From Tigriopus japonicus (taxonomy: Eukaryota > Arthropoda > Copepoda > Harpacticoida > Harpacticidae): a DNA stretch of 64,000 bases. This document shows, piece after piece, positions 47,276 through 59,158 of this stretch. The translations under genes were made by a program, and so were the position numbers. The notes under the pieces were generated by a model. That model saw nothing but the letters and a program-made list of their open reading frames with translations, was not told the DNA's origin and did not search any database. The stretch lies in contig JAAGOF010000117.1 in the NCBI GenBank assembly GCA_010645155.1, forward strand, positions 64,057 through 128,056. Reading direction: 5' to 3'. The first letter of the stretch is position 1. Each line of letters begins with the position of its first letter.

Positions 47276-50200
47276 TTACAGAAGGAGCCCATTGGTTGAT
47301 TGTAGGGCGGCATATCTTCGCCTGCTCGAGGTTCCCATCCCGTTTTGCCAAACGCTTTTTTGAGGCCCATCGCTCACAGCCATTCGTTTGGAGGTCGAAG
47401 GCGAAAACGAGGACTTTGACGACGTCGACGACGATGTAGAAGATTCACGCTTTCGTTTCCTCGAGGCCAAAACAGGCAAAGCCATTTCGTTGACCATTCT
47501 GACGAGAGTGTAAGAGGCCATGCGTTCCACAAAACGAGGTCTCGACACGATCGTGGCCTCAGCTTGTTCCACAATCTCGTGCATGATGCCCGAACACAGA
47601 AACTCCACAGCCGGATGTGGAATCACTGCCAGCGAGTAGATGTCTCGTAAACCGATGGAAAATGCCTTGGGTCGTCGTCTTTCGGCCTCCAGACGTTCCT
47701 CTTCGAGTCTTTGCAAGCGTTCTTTTTCTCGTCTGAATGCGATAATGGCCGGTCCCATGGAATCCACGAGCTCACTCAAGATCATGTACGAGGCTCGATG
47801 AGGAAAGGTTTGGGTTTGTACAATCTCATTTTCTGCTCGGTCGACAACCTCGGAAATCAAGCCTCGGCAACGAGTCGTCACAATGGCCATTCGGGCAACC
47901 TCAATGCTTCGTCGACTTTTCATGGGCATTGCTCGGAGAATGTCGGTGAGGACTTCCGAGACTAATCGGTGGCGATACAGAGGCCCATTCAAGATGTCGG
48001 TTTCGGCTTGAGCGATGACGTCAAAGAGAATCTCGTCGCAAAAGATCCTAGTTGCCTCGGTGGGGATGCATTTCTGTTGAATGCAATCCGGAACCATCAA
48101 TCGAGCTCCCTGGAGTTTGCTCACAATCAGAGGGGCTTTGTCGTGTCCCAAGGGCAGAGTTTTAGGAGGTCCGAATAAGCGATAACCGGCCTCGTCCACC
48201 ACGGATTCCAAAATGGATGAGCAGAACCGAGAGGATTCCTGGAAGAGCCAATCCTCGATGAGATGGTGAACGGCATCCGTGCAAACGTTCAATCGGAATC
48301 GGTCGTCGATCCGATCTTTGGCCTCAAAGGCCACATCGGTGAGGATATCGAAACAAATGGTGTTGGCAGCCAATCTGGGCAATTTACGAGCACTCAATAC
48401 ATCCGGCAGACACAAAATAGACCCTGTTAGAGGCTTCAAGTATTGCTCAGCTCTGGATTCATTGAGATTGAATTGATAAGGTGGTCCGAACAGTTGGAAA
48501 CACGTTTCCAAAACGACTTCTTCATTGAGGAGTTTGGCACAAAATTGGGCAGATTCCTCAAATACACCCTCCACTAGATCAGTGACCACTTGGGAGCATA
48601 ATGCCCATCGGAAATGGTCGTCGATCTGGTTTTTGGCTGCATCGGCCACATCCACGAGAATATCTCGGCAAATCGAGTTCAAGGCTTCTCGAGGAGGAAC
48701 AGAATCATGGTGGAAACAATCTGACAAGGTCAATTGAGCCTTTTCCAAGGGTGCCAAGTATTGAGAGGCTCTTTCACACTCGAGATGAAAGGAATAGGGA
48801 GGTCCAAACAGGCGAAACAAGGTCTCATCCACTGTGGTGTCTTGGAGTAATTGCCCACAGAAATGGGTGGATTCTTGGAAGACACTGCCCAAGAGATCCT
48901 GGTGGATCCAATCGGTGGCCACTTGGGTGGAAAAAGTTCGGCACACCGAGATTTTATCCTCCATCAGGGTCAGTAGATCGCTCATAATGCCACCGATGAT
49001 GTCCTTGCCCTTCACTTGATAGATTCGTTGAGGAGTCGAACCTTTTCTGGCCTTTTTCGACAAAGGTTGCTGCTGAGTTTTGCTCATGGATTCACTCAAA
49101 GTCCGTTTTACGGCTTGTCGACGAGGCAAAGGTTTATCTAGAACACGAATACTTTGACGCTCAGGTTGAAAACCAGAGCGTTTTTCCAAGGTCGACTTGG
49201 GTCCAGGTCGATATTTGGGCTCTAGAATGTAAAGAAGACAGGAAATAGTCAAGTCATGTCAAAGGTCGCGTAATTTAGGTCTTTTTTACCTTGTTTGATT
49301 GTGACAGCTTTGGTTTCTAGGCGAATCGGGGATTGAGGTCGCTTTTTAGGAGGCAGTCGAATTTTAGGTGTGCTCTCACGAATTTGATCAAACAGATCTT
49401 GTTCAACTGGAGATTTGGGACCGGGAGAGCCCAAGAATTCTTGCTTGATGGTGATCATGGATTCCAAGGGTTGACTATTAGTGACGACCTTCTTGGATGA
49501 AGCTGGACCAGGTTTCGAGGCACGCCCTATTGGAGGGGGTGGAGATGGGGACACGTCTCGCTCAATGTAGGTCAGGGGTGTGTCATCCTCGGATGAATAG
49601 ACTACACAAGAATCGGAATAGAGAGAATCAGCCAAATGTGGTTTTTGGACAAAGTTGAGGGAAATGAGAATTGATGTTGGCTAGTTAAAAGGGATTCTTA
49701 CATATCCTCCATCTAAAATTGGTTTACTGGTTTCATGTGAATGGACTCAGCCTGACATCTGCATCATAAGTGTTCTGGATAATCGACCATTTCGCCTATT
49801 TTGTCGTACAATAACAGCATATTTTTGTTGCTTAGAAGGAATCGGTTGCATTCAAGCCAACCTGCTTGTGATGTTATCTGTTGTCCTCAAAATGAATTAC
49901 TTGCAGTACTTCAATGAAGAGGAAAAAGGCAATCAGCGTCATCCAGTGGAAAAATCCATTTTGGGTGTTAGGCGAAATCTTTGGCCATGATTTATGATCA
50001 CTCGGCATGACTTTTCGATTTTTAGAACACAAAGGTATCACAGCTGAGCTCAAAAAGACTCTAAACACGAAGAGAAATCAAATTGGATTCGGAGCGTTTT
50101 CCACCTCCATCTAGTGACGGATTTGAAAGCTTCCATCAAAGAATCTCAATACATCTGGTTTATGTTATGAAACTTACCCGGACTTGCTCCGCCAATGGGA

Positions 50201-53200
50201 GAGTCGAAACCTCCTGAGGGTTCATAATCGTCCAATATGGGACTTGGAGATTTGGCCTTTCGTCGTCCTCTGGGACCGGCCTTGGCCTTTTTAGGAGCCG
50301 CAGAGGCAGCCAACCTCTTGCTTTTGGGACCAGGTGCGGCCTTTTTAGGAGGAGGAGGAGGAGGAGGGGGAGGTGTGGCAACCGAATGATTCTTCTTCTT
50401 ACTTTTCGGACCAGGTTTGGAAGCGGCCTTTTTGCCGGTTTCAACCACTTTCGCGGGAGTTTTGGCGGCAGTTTCAGCCACAACCACACCCGATCGTCGA
50501 CTCTTGGGTCCGGGTTTGGCAATGGTTGCTTTGGGTGAGGGTGGAACTACCACTGGAGCTGGAGAGCCAGATTTCCGACGCTTTGGACCCGGTTTCATTA
50601 ATGGGAGTTTCGGCAAAGTCAAAATGGGGGACAACGAGGGCGAATCCGTGAGCTTCCGTCGACTCTTGGGACCTCCTCGAGATGTCATCTTGGCCATTTT
50701 GGCCGGAGGTGGACTTACCAAAGGACTTGGTGGCCTTCGTTTGCTCTTGGGTCCTGGTTTGGCTGTCTTCTTCGTTGCATTAGTGGGTGATGGAGGCGGT
50801 TTTGTATTAGGGATTTTGGAGCTTCTTCGCGTCGAAACGGGAGTGATCTCCGGAAGGTCCTTCCCATTGGCAGGTTTCGCAGGTTTCGCAGGTTTCGCCG
50901 CAGCCTTCTTTCCCTTCTTTCCCATGATCTTCTTGGCCAACGGCTCATCTTCACTGGACACAGTTCCACTCTCGATATCCGGTGTAAAGTCCACTAAAGA
51001 AGAGGAGTTGCTCCCGGATCGAGTTATACCTCTTGATCTTGATGAAGGTGGTGATCGAGAAGGTGAAGGACTCCATCGACGATTCATACCGGGAGTGGAT
51101 CTTCGAGATCGAGAGGTTCTTTGTGGAGTACTTGAATCCTGCGAAATACTCCCCGTTTTGGCAGGTGGTGGTTTACTCCGAGAGCTTCGACCACTCGGTG
51201 GAGTTGGAAAGGCCCAATCTGGCGATGGACTTGGAGCAGCAACCCGACTTCGGCCTTTTTTGGTCGGGGTTGGATCGGAAATGGGGGCTTCCACTAATGC
51301 TGATGCTTTACGTTTGCGACCTTTGGCAGGTTTTTCCACTGAAAGTGGGTCCATCACGGACAAGGGATCCACGATGAGAATGTCTGGAGAGGGCGATTTC
51401 AGACGAGATCTTCCTCGAGATGAGCGGGATGTCCTGGGAGAAGGCGTTGGAACCAGCTCAAAGTCGCCAATGTCCAAAGGATCGAGATCCTGATTGGTTT
51501 CCAAGGTGATGGTGGGGCTTTTGGATGATTTCTTGCCCTTGACCTCTGAGATCCATTGGCCGCTTTGCTTGCTCAAAGTCACTTTGGGCAAAGGAGGCTC
51601 AATAGTGACGGCAGTCAATGATGCTCCAATTGTTTTGCTTTTGGGCCCGATTTTCCGTCCCTTCAAAGCCTCTTTTCCTGGGGGTGAAAGACAGACCAAT
51701 TCCAATTAATTTGTGAAATGCAGTGTGACAACAAAGTTTTGAGCCCTTCAATCAGAAACCCCAGATCAGAAACATTGCCAAAATTACATACATGTCAGAT
51801 TGAACGAATCTTTGCAACTTTGATCTTATTGAAAACTGATCCTTGAGTGGAAAAATAAATGGGACGATTGAGTGACATGACATTTTTTGGCTAGTGTCCA
51901 AGAATCAGTTGTGTCATTTTATTCTATATTAACCCCATTATCTCACAAAGAATGTATCCTTTAGCTGAAGAAATTTTTAAAACTTCATTTAAGGAAAGTT
52001 TCAGCTTAAATGATTTACAGAAAAAAGTAAAATACAACAATCCCACACCCAAAACAACATTCAAGAAGCAAATGGTAAATTGAGCAAGGGTCCCGACTTT
52101 TTTGTCACACTGTACATCTTTCATTAAAAAAAAAAAGAGCTCAGCTAGTTAGTGCTAAAGACCTTGCCTTTTTTTGGTTACGTTGAGAATGATTGACATT
52201 TGTCACATTTTGTTTGTAAGATGGAGCTTTCATGTTTTTTTTTCGATCTTGATGGACAGTATTCAAACTGAGTGCTTGCTTTTGACTTTGACTTGGTACA
52301 ACACAATTTCAATATCATATACTTAAGTGTCTCTTCTTGCACCTGAGCGAATACTGAAAGATGGCAGTGTCAGAAAGAAAGGTACGTCGCTTATACTCAG
52401 AAACCTAAAAATGGGCCTAGATGGATGGATGAATGGCTGTTTGAACTCACTTCGTGCGGCTTCGGCTAGTTTGTTTTGCTTGGCTTGTTCTTCTGCTTGG
52501 CGATTCTCGCGACACGTGTCACACGTGTAGTCTGGTTTGCGTCGATTGAGCTTGCCACATTCCACGTGAATGGCTTGTATGGAGCAATCTTGACACGCGA
52601 TTAGCTCCCAAATGGTGGCCTTCTTGTTGTGGTTCCGACCTTGTTTACAGCGACATCGAATGGGCACATCGCAATGAAGGCGTGGAACCGTGGGCAGGGC
52701 TGTGGGTAAAATAAAAAAGAAAAAGACATTAAAAGGTAGACCGATGACATTGAAAAGCAGAGAAGGTATCCATTTCGACATCGGGCCTCCATCTTGACAA
52801 TCCATTTGGAGAGGCAGAAACGGCAACAAAAAGAAGGAAGCTTGTTATCATAAATGGATCGTGGCACATCCACAAATAAAGGCTTTCAAGTCAGACATGG
52901 AACAAGAGTTTCCACTCGCTTCACAAAGAACAACATACACACACAGACGCCACAAAACAAAACGTATCTATCTGAATGAGACTGAAAAGCAACCCGAACA
53001 CACACTAATCCACCAAAAAGATCGAGATTGAATAAGGCATGGATAGTTCTTAGAGAATACCTTTCCAAAACTGCCAGTATTACTGTATATCAGAGTGACA
53101 ACTTATTCATATGAATACAATAATATCCCTGCATTGATTTATGTGATTGAGTTGTGTCAGATTCAAACCAAATTTTGCATCCCAGTGAGGTCAGGTCAGC

Positions 53201-56200
53201 TTTGCCCATATGAAATTGTAAAAAATGAGGACAGATTAGTTACTGTGAGGGGACAAACTCTTAGAATTGAAAACCACAAGATGGCGTTGGTGAATCAGCT
53301 TCGGCAGCAACGCCATCAAAAAGGTTTGTTGATCATATTGTGCACTGGCCAAACGATTTCAGTACGGTTTAGAATCAAGGGACGGCGTTAGATGAACGTA
53401 GTTTTACAGGAAGGAAAGAACCCACAGCGCCCTCTATGTTTCAAAGCACGTGCAGCTCTTTGTTAATGGCAATCATTCCGATTGAATACGTCACTATATC
53501 CAAGGATGGCTCAAGCCAGGATTACTTTCAAAATACACACTGGGTCCGATTCGTACAATAAAAATTAAACGGAACAATATATTTGTTGCAAAAACCTCAC
53601 ATTTTAGTACAATGATCGGGCCCAGTGTGTATTTTTGAAATTCGTCCTGACGTAAAGTGGTCCCTGCTATATCTTACCATCATAAACAGGTGTTGCTCCA
53701 ATCGCATTTCTTGGGTCAGATTTGCCCGTATTTCCAAGAGTGGTCAAACCGTTAAGAGGGACATCTTGAAGAGGGATATAGATTCCACACTTTCTCATTG
53801 AGATCACAAACAATTGGTTGTCCAGACAATTTGGACACTTGAACAACGAGCTTCCACCTGCCATGGCCATTTTTTGCACACACAACCAATGAAACGTGCG
53901 TCCACAACAGGGACTGACCACGCCTAAGCTCGACGTTTTGGCCACGGCACCGCCCATTTTCTTCTTGGGCGGCAACGGCACTCGACCATAACAACATAGA
54001 CAAGTTCGGTCCGTAGAAACTGTCCCTAAATTCAGAGAGAAAATGCGCATTTAGACATGGGAGAAAACACGAATGAAATTTCTGCGTCACGAAAAACTAT
54101 TGATCTTTACAAATGAAATTTATTTCTTTGTTTGCCAACCATTAAAAGATATTTCATTTTTAGAGAGCGGAACAAAAACATCACTAGAATCCACATCACT
54201 AAAATAGAACATTACTAGAATATTCTTACTTTGGGAAATTTTGAGGTATTTCGTGATTTTAAGCAGAATTTCAATTGTTTTTTATTTTTGAATTAAAATT
54301 TTAAATACAATAGTATTTGTTAACAAGCTGTTTTTTGATGCCATTCATTCCTTGACAAAACATTTTTTTTAAATGCCAATAGCTGTTCAACATATGCCGA
54401 ATAAAATATATATCACCAATTAAAATTAAACAAACTATCTTAGCTACTTTCCCCGACTGTTTCACTTTCTAACTTATAACAAATGTTTGGTCAAAAACTG
54501 TCTTTGTCAACTTCTAAAAATTCGCTTCCTACACATCATTACCTTGAACTGGCCCCACAAGCCTTTGAAAATCCAATCGATGTAACGGGCAATACGAAGG
54601 AAAATCGTCATGGAACACAAATTGAGCCATGGCTTCGGCTCCACACGTGTAGTGATAATGGGCCCAACATCCGGGAGCTCGACATTCCACATTGGCATGA
54701 GAACCCGTACAAAACTGACAAGTGAAGGCGCGAGTTCGGTCGATTTCCCTAATCGCAAAAGGAAAAGAAATAATGAATGCTCCAATGCAAGAGAAGTCAA
54801 TTTGGCCATGCTGAATCTATAGAGTCCTTTAAGCGCAACCAATGAAATGGAAAACACGTGCAACCTTTGAGCTTTAATACACAAAGTTTTTGTTTTTACG
54901 TGGCCAATATACATTAAGAAGTTCGAAAATAGGTTAAATGTTTGTGTCAGGGTGCAATTTTTGGAGCTGTATTACTAAGGTGACCCCCAGTCTTATGTAC
55001 TGTGACCTCCCAGTCAGCTGCTCGTTAAAGGACCCAATAGTAAGAACCCTCGTCCTCGACACAACCATCATATCTCTTGATATTGGGATCCTTTTGCTGC
55101 TGACCAAAATGTACATTACGTACATAACGCGTCTCAGCGCAAAAGTAATGTTGGTACTGACCGACTAGGTTTGGTTAGGTTAGGTCCAGCTTTGAATATG
55201 AGTGAGTGATTCTCTTAACCATTATTTCACGTCCTAACGTTGCAGGTTGCGTGATTCTTTGATCAGAAAATTACGCTATCCTTTAGAAAACTTAAGATCA
55301 GGCAGGATTATATCAATTTAGCCTATCCAAGATAGACTCGTCTAATAAAGTAATACCAACAATGATGGATGAGTGAGCTAAAATTTGAGATATGGCCTGG
55401 CACTGAGCTAAATTCAATTGGATCACGCAACCTTGAGGTATTGTTTTGTAGAATCATGATGAGTGAGTCAAACTAATTTGACTACCTCGCTTCTGTTTTG
55501 GTCCCAGAAAAGGAAACGTGAGTCTGACGCTCGACTTACCGCATAATGTCTTTGATCAAGAAGCCAAAGAGTCCGGCGTGAGTTTGAGCGATGCTCTCAT
55601 CGCCCAAGAATTGCGAGTCCGGAGCAATGCCGTTTTGATCCATTTGCGACGAGAAGAGCACGCAGAAATAATGGAAGCACATCTCATTTTCCCCGCGATT
55701 GGCCGTTTCCGCCGAATCAGGCCCGTCGTCTTCTTGGTCGGAATCCAACACAATCACGCAATCGGCATACCGACTGGGCAAAGTCTTGCGACGACCCCGT
55801 GACGGGGCCCCGCCCCGGGAGGCGACTTTGGAGGGCGGGGCCCAAGGGCGTCCACCCGGTCGGTAGGCGTACAGTTTACCGGCTTCGCACAACCGGTCAT
55901 CAATCGGGCCTGAAAAACGAGCTTGAGTTCTTAAAATGCGGGCTCAAGCTAAAACCAATAGGGATAGCGGTGTTTGAGAAGGATACAAGAAAGGCTGAAC
56001 AAGATGAAAGAAAGGACGTTTAGACGTACGATCAATTTAACGGAATGTTTCAGGGTAGTTTGAGTGAACCAATTCCCTTACATCTTTGAATCGATGTTCA
56101 TATAATGGGGTTCTGGCTCGGAAGGTAGCCAACCGAATTCACGGCAACTTGGCTCAAGACGAACTCGAGTCATCTTATGAGCGTTATATCTAGTAACGGA

Positions 56201-56665
56201 GACATCCATGCACGAGTGGTAACAATAGTATTGAATCATTTGGTTAGGTTTGAAAAGGTCGGTCATCCGAGTTGCTAAGAATAACGGCCCTAGAACTATC
56301 TTTGTCCAGGGATTCACGGGCTCCAATGGGAAGGAATGTTGAACCCCGTTTAGGGCTCGGAAGCGATTGATAATAGCTATGGATTCCTCCGAGAAATCGA
56401 TGAATCCATTGAAGGTCTCTAATCGTGAATCCCCCATGTCAAAGATGAGTGACGTCACACCTCTCAGGTTAAATTTAGGTTAGGTTAGGTTTAAATTTGT
56501 TTAAATGTGACGTCTCTCATCTTTGACATCGGTGATTAAGGGTTACAGTTGAAGGTTATGCTCACCCAAATGACAAAAGGCGCATTGAGGCGGAGCGGGT
56601 TGACCTTTCCGCCCATTGTTAGCCCAAGCATTGGGCCGAATCTCCACGAAATCCGAAAAAGCCAT
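47276..56665 (-). CDS. Giant PHF7/G2E3-like PHD-RING protein, 1,676 aa
   Basis: Eight exons: 56566-56665, 55540-55909, 54543-54748, 53678-54025, 52451-52699, 50178-51677, 49290-49601 and 47276-49221. All junctions are GT-AG and phases match throughout (5,031 nt). An in-frame stop lies ten codons before the ATG. Domains: an extended PHD whose pre-finger starts at C28/C31 and resumes at HYFC (113-116) after an insertion, with its PHD part C167-H213; a RING-like finger C234-C292 ending in KCPNC; an IYIPLQDV strand; and a PHD at C357-C404. This order is that of PHF7 and G2E3, which act as histone-linked ubiquitin ligases. Residues 425-1050 are basic, Pro/Ser-rich and disordered. Residues 1100-1614 hold a six-fold helical repeat, and the C-terminus has KRKR and a Ser run. 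No HECT domain was seen. PHF7 proteins are usually a third of this length. One gene is inferred from phase and frame continuity; transcripts could still split it. Confidence 0.85.
47465..49000 (-). repeat. Six-fold protein repeat in exon 8
   Basis: Six units of about 45 residues share the pattern C-x2-I(L/M)-x-(D/E)(V/I)-x3-A(E/K)-x2-I, then a basic-aromatic link and a second helix. Cores include CRDILVDVADAAKNQI, CFDILTDVAFEAKDRI, CDEILFDVIAQAETDI, CRGLISEVVDRAENEI and CSGIMHEIVEQAEATI. After units one to three there is an insert with LFGPP at residues 1166, 1272 and 1377, spacing 106 and 105. Predicted to be helical hairpins. I do not recognise the family. Confidence 0.75.
53517..53652. mobile_element. 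Foldback MITE in intron 4 of the PHD gene
   Basis: AAAATACACACTGGGTCCGAT near 53540 pairs with ATCGGGCCCAGTGTGTATTTTT near 53616-53637. The outer arms CAGGATTACTTTC and GAAATTCGTCCTGA also pair with mismatches. The loop is AT-rich. A target duplication could not be defined. Confidence 0.65.
56437..56528. repeat. Hairpin with a TTAGGTTAGG loop in intron 1
   Basis: TGTCAAAGATGAGTGACGTCAC at 56437 onward pairs with GTGACGTCTCTCATCTTTGACA at 56507-56528, with small mismatches. The loop holds TTTAGGTTAGGTTAGGTTT. It lies in intron 1 of the PHD gene, and could be a small foldback element. An open frame of 126 codons next to it (56078-56458, minus) is unrecognised and not called. Confidence 0.6.
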
Positions 56666-58028
56666 CGTCTGAGACGAAATCAGTCCCAATTTTCACGGCG
56701 TTCTCTCAACAACAAAAACAACGAGAACAATGACCGTGATATTTTTAGCTTTCACGCCCACGTGAATAAAAATCACGCTGATGGATCTTTGAAGGACGTC
56801 GCCATGAGGCTGAGAGGCGTGACAGGGCGTGGCCGGCTTGAATTTGGAAGCCTTTTTCCGCGAGCACTCAAAACAACCCAAAATGTGAATGGAACGCACC
56901 GAGCGGATCAGTGTTTCCGGAAATAAGTTGGCATGAAGCGTAGGAAAAGAAGTGGAAAATGGATGATGCGTGTGGTAAGACAAAGATCTCGCCTAGAGCG
57001 ACATTTAAAGATGACGGGGTCAATCTATAATGACGGACTGAAAACGCTTCAAATGACAAGATAGGAGTCCTTCAATGTGCGGGACTAGGTCATCACTTGT
57101 TTTGACTCTTGGGTTAGGTTTGATGCCTGAAACTATCTGGCTTTCTTTTAGTTCTAAGCTTTTACCCAGTCTGTCATAAAAGTTCTTAACCAAAGCTCCC
57201 AAAGGGCCAAAAGTTTTGATATCCAGTGAGACTTCATAATATTCTATGATCCTGAATTTTATAATTGCCAAGCCCGAACATAGATATAAACCGCAATCAA
57301 CTTTTTTATGCTAAACATGCTTAATTATAATGATGTGAACTAAAGAAGCTCATGGGAAAGAAGCGAAAACTAGGCCAAGTTGTTGGTTTTTTTGAGGCTT
57401 ATGGCTGCACTATACGGCAATGTAATGATGTGTGTGCACCGTATGTTCCCAAGGCACAACTTAAACCCATCTGGGTGGAAGTTAGGGCCAGTACCAGCAA
57501 ATATCCACCACAATTGGTAGTGCAATGGGTTTGCAAAATGTGTTTCTTTCTGTGTACACACATTTTGCAATGTCTTCATTGGAATATGTCTAAATGGATA
57601 TGGAAGCATGTTTAGCTTAGGTCATTAGCACTGTCCACTAGAAATATCAAAATGTAAAAATTGAAAACATACAAATTGCAATATAAATGCAAAAACAAGT
57701 TGAGTGCTTGTCACTCATTTGCTTGGTACTTGAATCATTAATTCCCCCTATTTTTATTCTTGCATTTTGTCAAAGATATGGGAAATTTCATTACTTTGCC
57801 CCAATTATATCTGAAAAATAATTATGTCAAAAAATGTCCGAAACTCGCTCCGGTTCCCGAAATTGCCTACCCTGCTTCGCAACACTCATCGAGCGGCGCA
57901 AAAGCTCATATGTGAGTTTGTATTCCGCGACACTACATTGTTGAGACTGTAGCGTCTGCTTTGCTTGGAGAACGCCGCTACTGTCGCATTAGTCGGCATG
58001 TGCACTACTCAGGGTGAGAAACTCTAGC
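56666..58028. other. Upstream region of the large PHD gene, no gene
   Basis: A possible splice acceptor (TTTCGTCTCAG) immediately precedes the ATG context, so a 5' UTR exon may lie here. An 83-codon minus frame at 57020-57271 (LDIKTFGPLGALVKNFYDRLG) vaguely resembles tails of LINE reverse transcriptases but is too short to call. A perfect 13-bp hairpin lies at 57531-57543 and 57558-57570. Confidence 0.4.
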
Positions 58029-58361
58029 CTAGAAAGTCCACCACCATCCACTCAGACTTGCAGACTTTCCACGCGGAAAATCCGAGGTGACCTTGCCAAA
58101 GGGAATGCCAAATAAATGAGCTAGCAAGTATAGAAGACTTGAGATCAGACTTGGAGGTTTCAGAGGAGTATCAGAGGAAAGAGAAAGGGGTTCCAAGTCA
58201 GAGACTTGGTCACGCTGGGCGAGTGTCCTAATATCCTGAAGGTCCTTCTTCTTCCTTTTGGTGGCCACTGGCCTTCCCCATGATTTTTGCGATGCCTGCG
58301 TAAGGCCTGAGAAATCTGGCGGGAATCCGGCTAAACTGGCAGAGAGACGCAGTGACGCCAT
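58029..58361 (-). CDS. Hypothetical 110-aa frame, weakly supported
   Basis: An open frame from ATG at 58361 to a stop at 58029. It is Ser/Leu-rich with an RKKKDLQDIR basic patch and no recognised domain. GC content is higher than its surroundings, the only argument for coding. No splice signals or neighbours support it, and an overlapping plus-strand frame is similar in length. Confidence 0.2.
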   Translation of the reverse strand: MASLRLSASLAGFPPDFSGLTQASQKSWGRPVATKRKKKDLQDIRTLAQRDQVSDLEPLSLSSDTPLKPPSLISSLLYLLAHLFGIPFGKVTSDFPRGKSASLSGWWWTF

Positions 58362-59158
58362 TTGGCAGTTTTTGTGCCACTTTTTTTTGACAAACTGGCA
58401 AAATCACAAGCTATATGGCAATGGAAACACAACTGATAAGTCAGTGGCAGTGAAATTTATATTAAAAAAAAAGAAAATCAGTGAAATAGACGAGTACCGG
58501 AGAAAAGAGCAGCATGGTGAAAATTGTCGACTTCTAAAAGTCTTGGACCTTCCAAAGATGGAAATGACACATTTAAACCATAGAAAAATGAGAAACTGTT
58601 CTTGAAAAAAATCGCAGGATTGGGATTCTTTATTAACCTGCCATTTAATGGCACTATTTCCAATATCTTTCGTATGTGTCAGCTTAAAATCCTGTGGCAA
58701 CACTTGTAAGTATATTTCATTTCAAAATTAAGCGGGAACCTGGGAAACAAAATTTAACATATGTGAAAGGATGCTTGATGCTCAAAAACTGCAAATGGCA
58801 AACTATAAATGTTCGTCAGATTCATTTGTGACATGCCGAAGAAACAATTGAAGTAGCAAAACCTAAATGTGAGAGCATGATAATAGGGCATCAAAAGTAC
58901 GATGATTTTATGAACTAAGTTGAGGAAATGCCAGAAAAAGACAAGGCTTTCATTTTCTTTTTTTCTTGCATTAAAACCCTTGCAGTGTTACCTAACCGTG
59001 TGTATGAAACCTCTTGGTATTTTTTGTTTTTTGTTTTTGAGAAGGCCAATGAAATTTCTTGACTTTAACTTTTCTTTGTGAAACATGGTCATTGGCGGAA
59101 GTACAAGAATCATTACAAAGGTAGCAGACTTATTTCATTTCACTAGTTGTTCACCGAT

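Noticed and set aside
50417..51493. 358-codon plus-strand frame
   Set aside because: It is the antisense of exon 6 of the large PHD gene; the Lys/Pro/Ser-rich sense codons leave few stops in the opposite strand.
53095..53391. 98-codon plus-strand frame in intron 4 of the PHD gene
   Set aside because: No domain, no splice context and no conserved partner; the segment from MALVNQLRQQRHQKG looks coding-like but cannot be linked to anything.
56078..56458. 126-codon minus-strand frame in intron 1 of the PHD gene
   Set aside because: Exons 1 and 2 already join in phase across it, and its sequence matches nothing I recognise.
55173..57116. Interstitial telomere array (TTAGG)n
   Set aside because: Only two or three units occur at each place, too few to distinguish from chance.
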